From NCBI GenBank assembly GCA_041748555.1, contig JBGTDA010000006.1:1-35638 (forward strand): DNA of 35,638 bases, written 5' to 3'. Shown here piece by piece: positions 8,285 to 16,010 of the stretch (position 1 is the first letter of the stretch; every line of letters begins with the position of its first letter). Origin of the DNA: Rhodonellum sp041748555 (GTDB lineage: Bacteria; Bacteroidota; Bacteroidia; Cytophagales; Cyclobacteriaceae). The translations under genes and the position numbers were made by a program. The notes beneath the pieces were generated by a model, which saw nothing but the letters and a program-made list of their open reading frames with translations, was not told the DNA's origin and did not search any database.

Positions 8285-10228
8285 TCAATCAAATAAAGGC
8301 CAACTTATTCCGATATCCAGAATTCCTTTTAATCCCGTGAAATGTGGGGTAATAAAATATCCCGGCTGATCCAAAAGATTACTGTTGAGATGGTTATATC
8401 TAAGCAAAATCCTGGTTCTGTTGATCCTGGCATTCAAAAAGAAATCTACAATTGGATAACCCATCACATTGAAGGTGTTCTGCAAATAAAACTGCTGGAT
8501 GGAAGGGCTATAAGCTTCCGCAAAATATTCGCTTCTGTATCTTCCATCAAATCCAATCTGGACAAAAAGGTTTTCATCGAACAAAAAGCTTTCGAAATAT
8601 ACTCTCGAATTAATGAACAACTCTGGAATCCTGAAATTATCCGAACCCGACCCACTGATAAGCGTGTAATTCACCTCGGTTTCCCAGAAGAATTTTTGGA
8701 TGTTGAAGCTGGTTTTGATTCCGGGAATGAGCATAAATGCCTCTCCTCCGGACTGGGTGGCTTCTTGTTGTTCATTGTAGAATACATAATTGTTGATCCT
8801 GTTGATGGTAATGGAAGGACGCAGCATCCATCTTGGGAAATCGGCTTTGATAACTCCCTTAATCTGATCCACACCAATATTGGAAAAACGGTTGCTCCAC
8901 CTGTGGTGGTTTCCTCTATAAACCTCTTGGATGGAAGTTGGTTTGTATAAAGCCTTTGTATAAGAAGCTTCCAAAAAAGGTGAAACGAACAGCCCTTCTA
9001 TCCGAAATGCCCCGGGCAACAAGTACTCCCCTTCTGCCTCAAATCTCCATTTCTCGCTCAGGTCTCCTCTTAAAACCCCGCCGAGATAAAGTTCATTGAA
9101 CCTGTTATCACTGACCATAAATGGACTTTTCATTTTTCCCGATCGGAATTTCACGAAGGCGTTATAATACAAAAGTCCGATATCCCCTTTGAAACCAACT
9201 TCATTTCGCCATTCTGAAAAATGATTTTGATTTGCTGTGCTGTCAGTTGTATTGTAACGTGGAAGATTGTGAAAGTTAAAAAAATCCGCATCGGTGGTAA
9301 GCAAGTCAGAGGTGAAATTCATGTATTGCTTTTTCTTGTCAAAAACATGATAAACCTGCCATCCTTTAAGCAGCTCGTATTCATGATAAAGGTGGTAATC
9401 CTGCCTCAGATCAACTGCCCGTGAATTTCTCAGCCATACTTTTGCATCTTCATATGTGAAATACAATGATGTGGAATCCACAGCCGGCGGGATTATCCCA
9501 CCTTGTTCCCTAACCAAATGCCTCATCCGGGAGAAGGCCGCCAACATGGAATATTTGTCGTTTTCTGATCTATAGCTGGTATGAAATGAATAAGAAGATT
9601 GTTCGGCCAAATTGTCATCACGGGCATTGGGATTCAGTGTTTTCCGTGCCCTTATGTTGTTGATATTGAAGCCCAGGTTCCATTTGGAGGTAACATTCCT
9701 GGTGAAAGTCAGGTCGAGCATATTCCTGTTGCCACCACCAAAAAACACCGACATATCGGTATAGGGAGACTTGGTGTCATAATATTTGATACTGTCAGGA
9801 GAATTATAATATAAATCGTAAACATTGAATCCTGAAGTGGTACCGATAATCCCCGGAACTTCATAAAAAACAGGTTTTGCCGCACTTCCCAGATTGCCAA
9901 GATCCTGGTATCTCCATCCTGATTTGGCTACAGGCTCATAATAATGGAAATTATCCAAAAGTGTATCTACTTCATATTTCAAGTCCCGGTTTCTCTTTAC
10001 ATCCTTTTCAAAGAAATAAAGGGTTGTCTTCGGGCCAAAAACCATTTTGGTAGAATCATCGATGAGTTTTTTACGCCCGCCGACTTCAGCAGGATCTTCC
10101 TGTTCAGGATCAACTTCCGTTCTCTGGCCTGTCGGGGGAGGAACTTGCCTGGTTGGCCTTTGTGCCAATAACTCCTGTGTGAAGCAAAGCGATATCAAAA
10201 AGTACAACAACCAACTTTTAAATCTCAC
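8285..10228 (-). CDS. Putative outer-membrane porin (Porin_10-like)
   Basis: A protein of about 647 residues with a signal peptide (RFKSWLLYFLISLCF, then a cut after LLAQ), a short proline-rich linker, and a long run of alternating, aromatic-rich strands typical of a beta barrel. It resembles the uncharacterised Porin_10 family of Bacteroidota, including the segment near residue 45-65 with FGPKTTLYF and the strand-rich C-terminus ending in ILDIGISWPLFD. I chose the GTG at 10228: an AAGGA lies 8 bases upstream and the signal peptide follows directly. A TTG at 10252 would add eight residues. The start overlaps the lpxK stop by 11 bases, which suggests coupled translation. The transported solute is unknown. 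Confidence 0.8.
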   Translation of the reverse strand: MRFKSWLLYFLISLCFTQELLAQRPTRQVPPPTGQRTEVDPEQEDPAEVGGRKKLIDDSTKMVFGPKTTLYFFEKDVKRNRDLKYEVDTLLDNFHYYEPVAKSGWRYQDLGNLGSAAKPVFYEVPGIIGTTSGFNVYDLYYNSPDSIKYYDTKSPYTDMSVFFGGGNRNMLDLTFTRNVTSKWNLGFNINNIRARKTLNPNARDDNLAEQSSYSFHTSYRSENDKYSMLAAFSRMRHLVREQGGIIPPAVDSTSLYFTYEDAKVWLRNSRAVDLRQDYHLYHEYELLKGWQVYHVFDKKKQYMNFTSDLLTTDADFFNFHNLPRYNTTDSTANQNHFSEWRNEVGFKGDIGLLYYNAFVKFRSGKMKSPFMVSDNRFNELYLGGVLRGDLSEKWRFEAEGEYLLPGAFRIEGLFVSPFLEASYTKALYKPTSIQEVYRGNHHRWSNRFSNIGVDQIKGVIKADFPRWMLRPSITINRINNYVFYNEQQEATQSGGEAFMLIPGIKTSFNIQKFFWETEVNYTLISGSGSDNFRIPELFINSRVYFESFLFDENLFVQIGFDGRYRSEYFAEAYSPSIQQFYLQNTFNVMGYPIVDFFLNARINRTRILLRYNHLNSNLLDQPGYFITPHFTGLKGILDIGISWPLFD

Positions 10229-11279
10229 AGATATATCCTTTGTCCTTGACAATTTTATTGATTTGATTTAAGATAAATTCTCGCTCTTTTGGTGCAAAAA
10301 CTACCTTAATGGGAATAGCAAAAATCGGAATTTCTCCCAAATATTCATGGAATTTAGGATCTTTTAATTTACCTGCGTCTTTTTCTGTCGTTAGCACTAC
10401 AGCATCTTTGTGAAGGTTGATCTTTCCCTGTATCTTTTTAGCGTCTTGCAAAGTATACTTATGATGATCAGGAAAAGTCAACACCTCCACCAACTCATAT
10501 CTGCTCCCCACCTCCTCTTTCAGAATGTTATCACCGGCAATACCTGAAACCAAGACTGTTTTGTTTTTGACTTGATTCATCTCTCCAAAAACGGGATAAG
10601 GCTCTCCGTATTTTAATCCGGCAAAAAATATCGGACAATTGGGTTTTGCATATTTCCGGATTTCAGCTTCAAAAGCTGCTTTTTCCTCTTCAGTAATGTG
10701 ATCGGGACATTTTGTTACCACTATTAAGTCTGCCCTTTTTGCTCCTGTTGGATTTTCCCTTAAAGTGCCCAAAGGTAATATGCTATCTCTAAAAAACGGT
10801 TTTTGGTAGGTTGTCAATAAAATATAATTATCCGCTCTTATATACCGATGCTGAAATGCATCATCCAATAATATCAACCCAGTTTCCGGACGGCTGATGA
10901 TAATCTGAGGAACCGCCAAGATACGCTCCTCACCGACAGCAACAGCAATCTCATTCCCATATTTTGTAAAAATCTGAAAGGGTTCATCACCCACTTCATT
11001 AGGCCCGATTGTCTCTTTTGCCATCATAAACCCTGTGGATTTCCTTCCATAACCTCTGCTGAGTGTTGCCAAAGTATACTTATCCTTCAATAACTCAATT
11101 AGAAATTCAATCATGGGCGTCTTTCCTGTCCCACCTAGACTGAGGTTTCCCACCACTAGTGTTGGAATTGAAAAAACCGTACTTTTTTTCTGCCCCGTAT
11201 CAAACATTCTGTTTCTAAAACGAGTCGCCCCGTCATATAAGAAAGCAAATGGATATAGCATGGGTTCGTACCAGCGCAT
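10218..11279 (-). CDS. lpxK: Tetraacyldisaccharide 4'-kinase LpxK
   Basis: LpxK phosphorylates the 4' position of tetraacyl-disaccharide-1-phosphate to make lipid IVA, the sixth step of lipid A synthesis at the inner membrane. The 353-residue length fits. The Walker A loop is NLSLGGTGKTP (residues 45-55), preceded by the hydrophobic membrane-contact N-terminus (YEPMLYPFAFLYDG). LLDDAFQHR is the conserved Walker B-like segment of the family, and TTEKDAGKL occurs in the C-terminal part. The gene is divergent from nif3, with only about 40 bases between the starts, and leads the porin and miaE. An outer-membrane biogenesis gene next to a porin is a sensible pairing. Confidence 0.96.
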   Translation of the reverse strand: MRWYEPMLYPFAFLYDGATRFRNRMFDTGQKKSTVFSIPTLVVGNLSLGGTGKTPMIEFLIELLKDKYTLATLSRGYGRKSTGFMMAKETIGPNEVGDEPFQIFTKYGNEIAVAVGEERILAVPQIIISRPETGLILLDDAFQHRYIRADNYILLTTYQKPFFRDSILPLGTLRENPTGAKRADLIVVTKCPDHITEEEKAAFEAEIRKYAKPNCPIFFAGLKYGEPYPVFGEMNQVKNKTVLVSGIAGDNILKEEVGSRYELVEVLTFPDHHKYTLQDAKKIQGKINLHKDAVVLTTEKDAGKLKDPKFHEYLGEIPIFAIPIKVVFAPKEREFILNQINKIVKDKGYICEI

Positions 11280-11292
11280 TGTTATTTTTTAG

Positions 11293-11300
11293 TAATTTTG
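11293..11300 (+). promoter_or_regulatory. Candidate -7 box for the nif3 operon
   Basis: TAATTTTG fits TAnnTTTG and lies 20 bases before the nif3 ATG, in the short divergent gap with lpxK. No TTTG element sits at the ideal distance. Confidence 0.45.
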
Positions 11301-11320
11301 AACAAAAGTAAATAAATAAG

Positions 11321-12421
11321 ATGATTTATACGATCGGGGAAATAGTTTCTTATCTGGATAAAATTGCGCCTCCAGCCTATCAGGAGTCATATGACAATGC
11401 GCAGTTGATCACCGGTAACCTTGGGGATGAAGTAAGGGGCATCATTTGTTCCCTGGACGCAACTGAAGAAGTCATTGATGAAGCAATTGCCATCGGTTGT
11501 AATATGATAGTAGCACATCACCCGATTGTTTTCAAAGGTTTGAAGAGTTTGACCGGAAAAAATTATGTCGAAAGGACGGTCATCAAGGCCATAAAACATG
11601 ATATAGCCATTTTCGCTATCCATACAAATCTTGACCATGTCCTACAGGGGGTAAACAAAAAAATAGCAGATAAACTCGAATTGTTTCATACCAGGATTCT
11701 TCAACCCAAAAAAGAACTCCTCTCCAAACTGGTAACTTTTGTTCCTTCATTGGAAACAGAGAAAGTTCTTTCAGCACTTTTTTCAGCCGGTGCGGGGGAA
11801 ATCGGTGAATATTCCGGTTGTAGCTTTCTATCAGAAGGCACAGGAACATTTACCCCCTCCCAAAATGCAAATCCCAATGTCGGAGAAAAGGGGTCTGCCC
11901 ATCGGGAGCCTGAAACCAGGATAGAGGTTTTGTTGCCAAGCTATCTGGAGACCACGTTAATTCAGGCTCTGAAGAAAGCACATCCATACGAGAAGGTTGC
12001 ATATTTTATTCATTCCCTCAAAAACGAAAACCAGGAAATCGGTGCAGGAATGGTTGGTGAATTGAATGCTCCTATGGACGAGGTGGAATTTATGAATTTT
12101 TTGAAGACCAAAATGGAATTGAAGGTAATCAAACACACCCGTTTGTTGAAAAGACCTATTCAAAAAGTCGCCGTATGCGGCGGTGCCGGAATATTCCTCC
12201 TGAATGAAGCGAAAAAATCGGGAGCTGAAGTCTTCATCACATCCGATATCAAGTATCATGAATTCTTTGAAGCTGAAAATCAAATACTTGTTTGTGATAT
12301 AGGACATTATGAAAGTGAAATTTTTACAAAAGAGTTAATCATGGAGCTTTTGTCACGAAAATTCACTAACATTGCACTCTATTTGACAAAAGTAGTTACG
12401 AATCCCATAACTTACCTATAG
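11321..12421 (+). CDS. Nif3-like dinuclear metal centre protein
   Basis: A 366-residue member of the Nif3/YbgI/YqfO family, toroidal hexamers that bind two metal ions. Some members are assigned GTP cyclohydrolase I type 2 activity, but the cellular role is unsettled. Metal ligands are visible: H66-H67 in AHHPIVF, H101 in HTNLDH, and the C-terminal DIGHYESE segment. Residues about 130-240 form the extra PII-like middle domain seen in the long version of the family (YqfO type) and absent from E. coli YbgI. The next gene begins 4 bases after the stop, and this pairing with a coiled-coil zinc-ribbon gene is common in Bacteroidota. Confidence 0.93.
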   Translation: MIYTIGEIVSYLDKIAPPAYQESYDNAQLITGNLGDEVRGIICSLDATEEVIDEAIAIGCNMIVAHHPIVFKGLKSLTGKNYVERTVIKAIKHDIAIFAIHTNLDHVLQGVNKKIADKLELFHTRILQPKKELLSKLVTFVPSLETEKVLSALFSAGAGEIGEYSGCSFLSEGTGTFTPSQNANPNVGEKGSAHREPETRIEVLLPSYLETTLIQALKKAHPYEKVAYFIHSLKNENQEIGAGMVGELNAPMDEVEFMNFLKTKMELKVIKHTRLLKRPIQKVAVCGGAGIFLLNEAKKSGAEVFITSDIKYHEFFEAENQILVCDIGHYESEIFTKELIMELLSRKFTNIALYLTKVVTNPITYL

Positions 12422-12424
12422 TAC

Positions 12425-13192
12425 ATGGAAAGTACCGTTGCACAAAAACTTGAAGCAATCCTAAATCTTCAAAAAATAGATTCCCGTCTTGATGCCATAG
12501 TTAAAATCAGAGGTGCACTTCCTGAAGAAGTACAGGACCTCGAGGATGAAATAATCGGTTACGAGACTAGGCTTGATAAATTCAATAATGATATCGCCAC
12601 GCTTGATGATGATATCAAAAGATATAAGGAAAACATCAAGGAATCCGAGAAACTTATAAAAAAGTATCAGGAACAACAGATGAACGTCAGAAATAACAGA
12701 GAATATGACGCCATCACAAAAGAACTGGAACTTCAGGATCTTGAAATTCAGGTTTCCAAAAAGAAAATCACCGAGGCTCAAATCCGCATCGAAGGAAAAA
12801 ACAAAGATGTGGAAGAACTCAGTGAAATCCTGAAAGAACGAAAAAAGGATCTGACGACCAAACAGGAAGAACTTACAACGATTATTTCTGAGAGTAAATC
12901 CGAGGAAACCAAACTAAGCACTGACAGAGATAAAGCCGCCAAGAAGATTGAAGACAGGCTGTTTAAATCCTACAATAAAATCAGGGAAAATGCCAAGAAC
13001 GGTTTGGCAGTGGTCATGGTCAAAAGAGAAGCTTGTGGGGGTTGTTTTAATATAGTCCCACCTCAAAGACAAGCCGACATAAGAGAGAAAAAGAAGCTCA
13101 TTGTCTGCGAACATTGCGGCAGAATTCTAGCAGGTGTTGAAGACGAAATTGAAGAGGATACAACTCCAAAGAAAAAGAGAAGCAAAGCATAA
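12425..13192 (+). CDS. Coiled-coil C4 zinc-ribbon protein
   Basis: A 255-residue protein whose first 180 or so residues are a long, highly charged coiled-coil hairpin rich in K, E and heptad leucine/isoleucine. A C4 zinc ribbon follows, with CGGC at 204-207 and CEHC at 228-231, then a lysine-rich tail. This is the zf-RING_7/CT398-like family (Pfam C4-type zinc ribbon), proposed to act with nucleic acids or as a flagellar/secretion chaperone in chlamydiae; no role is fixed in Bacteroidota. It is almost certainly cotranscribed with nif3 (3-base gap) and is followed directly by a strong terminator. Confidence 0.88.
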   Translation: MESTVAQKLEAILNLQKIDSRLDAIVKIRGALPEEVQDLEDEIIGYETRLDKFNNDIATLDDDIKRYKENIKESEKLIKKYQEQQMNVRNNREYDAITKELELQDLEIQVSKKKITEAQIRIEGKNKDVEELSEILKERKKDLTTKQEELTTIISESKSEETKLSTDRDKAAKKIEDRLFKSYNKIRENAKNGLAVVMVKREACGGCFNIVPPQRQADIREKKKLIVCEHCGRILAGVEDEIEEDTTPKKKRSKA

Positions 13193-13200
13193 TTTTTTAA

Positions 13201-13225
13201 GCCCGAATATTTCGGGCTTTTTTTT
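13201..13225 (+). terminator. Rho-independent terminator after the nif3 - zinc ribbon operon
   Basis: GCCCGAA and TTCGGGC form a perfect 7-bp GC-rich stem around a 3-base loop, followed by eight T. It starts 9 bases after the zinc-ribbon stop codon. Confidence 0.93.
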
Positions 13226-13268
13226 GCGGTATATTTTTTGTTGAACATCTTAAGGTTGAATTATTCAT

Positions 13269-13276
13269 TAATTTTG
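13269..13276 (+). promoter_or_regulatory. Candidate -7 box for the small secreted protein
   Basis: TAATTTTG matches TAnnTTTG, 14 bases before the ATG at 13291. This would give a very short leader. No well-spaced -33 element is seen. Confidence 0.35.
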
Positions 13277-13290
13277 TATATTTTGGAGTT

Positions 13291-13707
13291 ATGAAAAATA
13301 TAGGCCTGACCCTTTTATTTTGTTTGCTGATTTCTATGGGTTATTCCAAAGAAAAGGATGAAAAAACCTTTCTGGTTATTTTTAATAAAGCAGAACTGAA
13401 AGCCCAAAAAACAAGTACAGCATACATTGAACTGAGTCTGATGAATCTTTTTCAGACAAGAAGTTATGCAGGAAACTCGGACGCTGCGATTATAGTAAAA
13501 ATCCCAAATTCAAGCATGGATAAATGTCAGCTAGGTGATTTTATCATTCGAATTAATCCCAACAAAGTTTCACCGCTGGATGATATTGCCTTTAAAATAT
13601 ATGATCTGGATGAATCCAAGGAAGTTTATCAGCAAATGATCTCTTCTTTTGAGGGAAAAAATCAGAAGGCTCAAAAAAACTCTAAATCAGCTCTTTCAAT
13701 ATTCTAA
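13291..13707 (+). CDS. Small secreted protein of unknown function
   Basis: A 138-residue protein I do not recognise. It begins with a typical signal peptide (MKNIGLTLLFCLLISMGYS, likely cut after YS), so it should be periplasmic or outer-membrane facing. The mature part mixes short hydrophobic strands with charged loops (AYIELSLMNLF, AAIIVKI, LGDFIIRINP) and ends in a lysine/asparagine-rich tail, suggesting a small beta-rich fold. It has two cysteines, one in the signal region and one at about residue 78. It stands alone after a terminator, and its last 26 bases overlap the 3' end of the convergent histidine phosphatase gene. Confidence 0.7.
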   Translation: MKNIGLTLLFCLLISMGYSKEKDEKTFLVIFNKAELKAQKTSTAYIELSLMNLFQTRSYAGNSDAAIIVKIPNSSMDKCQLGDFIIRINPNKVSPLDDIAFKIYDLDESKEVYQQMISSFEGKNQKAQKNSKSALSIF

Positions 13708-14314
13708 AATGGTCAGCCGAATTGTATTTTTTAATTGTAAATTTACCCGGATCGCTCTGATGTAGAAGATAAAGCCCCAGGTTGTGGTGCGAGAATACAT
13801 TCATATACCTCAGATCATATCCCAACAAAAAACATAACAAAATCCTCATTGCCCTGCCATGCATACAGATCAGGATGTTATCCCCATCTTGAGACAAAAT
13901 ATGCTTTATGCCAATTTCCAACCTTTTCACCACAATGTAGGGACTTTCCCCACCTTCAATGGCATAATCCAAAGAACCTTCAGCCCATTGCTCAAGCATA
14001 TGGTTGTAATATTTATTTTCATCATGTGTCATCGGTAGCCCTTCAAAAATACCCCAACTAATCTCATTCAATTCCGCAATGGACTCAGATGGAATATTCA
14101 GATCGATAAAGGACTGGATACTCTGCCGGGTACGGATAAGGCCTGAATAATATATTTTATCAAAAGGTATGGCTTTATAAAAATCAAAAAATGCCTTTGC
14201 CTGCCGCCGACCTGTATCATTTAATGGAGCATCTATTCCACTACCCTGTACCACCCCTTTGAGATTGTAATCTGTCTGCCCATGCCTGACGAGGTAAATT
14301 TTTTTAGTGACCAA
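13682..14314 (-). CDS. Histidine phosphatase family protein
   Basis: A 210-residue member of the phosphoglycerate mutase-like histidine phosphatase superfamily. The phosphorylated histidine is H11 in LVRHGQTD. The second arginine lies in SGLIRTRQS, the acidic residue in NEISWGIFEG, and the second catalytic histidine in CMHGRAMR. The small size and the ISWGIFEG segment fit the CobC/GpmB-like phosphatases and not true glycolytic mutases. The substrate is unknown. It appears to start at a TTG at 14314, since the RHG motif leaves no room for a later start. It is divergent from the menaquinone operon and converges on the secreted protein gene with a 26-base overlap. Confidence 0.88.
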   Translation of the reverse strand: MVTKKIYLVRHGQTDYNLKGVVQGSGIDAPLNDTGRRQAKAFFDFYKAIPFDKIYYSGLIRTRQSIQSFIDLNIPSESIAELNEISWGIFEGLPMTHDENKYYNHMLEQWAEGSLDYAIEGGESPYIVVKRLEIGIKHILSQDGDNILICMHGRAMRILLCFLLGYDLRYMNVFSHHNLGLYLLHQSDPGKFTIKKYNSADHFRILKELI

Positions 14315-14321
14315 CTTTAAT

Positions 14322-14329
14322 TATTTTTG
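14322..14329 (+). promoter_or_regulatory. Candidate -7 box for the menaquinone operon
   Basis: TATTTTTG matches TAnnTTTG, 37 bases before the ATG at 14367. A -33 element is not evident. Confidence 0.4.
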
Positions 14330-14366
14330 TTTACAGTTCAAAGAAAAAGATTTTATTCAGAAATAC

Positions 14367-14789
14367 ATGATATTTACTTCAAACATTAATCTTGACCTTA
14401 TCAACGATTGGGGTAAAGATACAATGACAGAATTTTTAGGAATACGTTTTACAGCTATCGGTGAAGATTATTTGGAAGCCACAATGCCTGTGGATTCCAG
14501 AACCAAACAACCCCTCGGTCTGTTACATGGAGGCGCCAATGTCGTACTGGCGGAGACGCTTGGAAGTGTGGCTGCCTCACTTACCCTTGACCGGGAAAAA
14601 CAATATTGTGTGGGCTTGGAAATCAATGCAAATCACCTGAAATCAGTAAAAGAAGGCTCAGTAAAAGGCATAACAAAACCAATTCACAGGGGAAAAACAA
14701 TTCAGGTTTGGGAGGTGAAAATTTACACACCTGAAAATGAATTAAGTTGTATCAGCAGAATAACACTTGCTGTTTTGGATAAAAAGTAA
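14367..14789 (+). CDS. menI: Hotdog-fold thioesterase, probable DHNA-CoA hydrolase
   Basis: A 140-residue PaaI/YbgC-class hotdog thioesterase. The active-site helix is clear in GLLHGGANVVLAETLGS, with HGG at 54-56 and catalytic E63. This is the type I acyl-CoA thioesterase pattern found in MenI (YdiI) proteins. MenI releases 1,4-dihydroxy-2-naphthoate from its CoA ester in menaquinone synthesis. The specific role is inferred from position: menF begins 3 bases after the stop and menD follows. The ATG at 14367 is chosen over an upstream in-frame codon at 14307, which would add 20 residues without family similarity and overlap the divergent gene. A general acyl-CoA housekeeping role remains possible. 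Confidence 0.82.
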   Translation: MIFTSNINLDLINDWGKDTMTEFLGIRFTAIGEDYLEATMPVDSRTKQPLGLLHGGANVVLAETLGSVAASLTLDREKQYCVGLEINANHLKSVKEGSVKGITKPIHRGKTIQVWEVKIYTPENELSCISRITLAVLDKK

Positions 14790-14792
14790 AAA

Positions 14793-16010
14793 ATGGATAT
14801 TATTTTACAAAAAGAACATTGTACTTTGAATCATTGGCTGGGAAATCTCCTTGCAGATTCTTTTTCTGAGGGACACCAATTTGCCGTTTGGCGAAAACCC
14901 AATTCTTCCTATTTACAGGTGATAATAGATAAAACCTCACGGCTCAAAAAGGTACCCATGGCATTTGAGGAATTACCGGCAGGGTTTATTATACATCCTT
15001 TTGAAGATCAGGAAGATAAAAAAGGATATTTTCTTGAAGCAAGTTCTTATTTTAAAGTGGAAATCGAACCTGCTGAAAATGGCAGAAACTATCTCATAAA
15101 CTCTGAAATTGAAAACAGATCCCCATCGGAGATTTCAGACACGATAAAGAACGCGTTATCAAAACTGAAAAATCCAACTTCAGTAGAATACCATGAAGAA
15201 AATGGACGTGAAGATTTTATCAGGATTGTCGATCGTGGCATAGAAGCAGTCAAATCCGAGCAGCTGCACAAAATTGTACCTGCCCGAATAAAGAAAATTG
15301 AGCTGAATGAGGATTTCGATTTGGTCAAATCAATTTTGAACCTCATAGATGCCTACCCGAATGCCTTTATCAATTTCTTCCATATTCCTGAAATCGGAAC
15401 CTGGATCGGAGCATCGCCGGAAATTCTGATCCGGACTCGTGGAGATGATTTTTACACCATGTCTTTGGCAGCAACCCAAAAAGCCCATGGGGAATATCCT
15501 TTGAAATCAGCAGCTTGGACCCAGAAAGAAATCGAGGAACAAGCTTTGGTCAGCAGGTATATTGTCGACTGTTTTAAGAAAATCAGGCTGAGGGAATATG
15601 ATGAACATGGACCGAAAACTGTTTTGGCAGGAAACCTATTACACCTAAGGTCTGATTTTAAAGTAAACATGAAAGCCACAAATTTTCCTCAGTTAGGATC
15701 GGTCATGCTTGAACTGCTACATCCCACATCTGCAGTCTGTGGAATGCCAAGAAAACCTGCTATCGATTTTCTAAAAGCCCATGAAAAATTTGACAGGTCA
15801 CTTTTTGCAGGATTTATTGGGCCAGTCAATATAGAAGAAGAAACATCCATTTATGTCAATCTGAGGACGGCAAGACTTCTTGACGGCGCTGCTATTTTGT
15901 ATGCAGGTGCAGGTGTAACCGAAGATTCCATACCTGAAAAAGAATGGGAAGAAACGGAGATGAAATGCGAAATCATCGAAAAGCATCTTAAATCGCATTT
16001 TCAACTTTGA
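14793..16010 (+). CDS. menF: Isochorismate synthase
   Basis: A 405-residue chorismate-binding enzyme that converts chorismate to isochorismate, the first committed step of menaquinone synthesis. The C-terminal catalytic domain is recognisable from about residue 140: KIVPARIKKIEL, then the core with AASPEILIRTRG-like sequence (GASPEILIRT) and HPTSAVCGMPRKPA. FDRSLFAGFIGPV and LYAGAGVTEDSIPEKEWEET follow, carrying the magnesium-binding glutamates and the conserved glycine/alanine run. The first 140 residues are the variable N-terminal domain of MenF/EntC enzymes. It overlaps menD by 4 bases and follows the thioesterase by 3, so it serves menaquinone and not siderophore synthesis; no siderophore genes are nearby. 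Confidence 0.93.
   Translation: MDIILQKEHCTLNHWLGNLLADSFSEGHQFAVWRKPNSSYLQVIIDKTSRLKKVPMAFEELPAGFIIHPFEDQEDKKGYFLEASSYFKVEIEPAENGRNYLINSEIENRSPSEISDTIKNALSKLKNPTSVEYHEENGREDFIRIVDRGIEAVKSEQLHKIVPARIKKIELNEDFDLVKSILNLIDAYPNAFINFFHIPEIGTWIGASPEILIRTRGDDFYTMSLAATQKAHGEYPLKSAAWTQKEIEEQALVSRYIVDCFKKIRLREYDEHGPKTVLAGNLLHLRSDFKVNMKATNFPQLGSVMLELLHPTSAVCGMPRKPAIDFLKAHEKFDRSLFAGFIGPVNIEEETSIYVNLRTARLLDGAAILYAGAGVTEDSIPEKEWEETEMKCEIIEKHLKSHFQL

Noticed and set aside
8342..8950. 202-codon plus-strand open frame
   Set aside because: It is antisense to the porin gene, has no protein-like pattern, and is explained by the codon structure of the opposite strand.
14793..16010. Isochorismate synthase as a siderophore (EntC-type) gene
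   Set aside because: It is translationally linked to menD and a MenI-like thioesterase, with no siderophore genes nearby.
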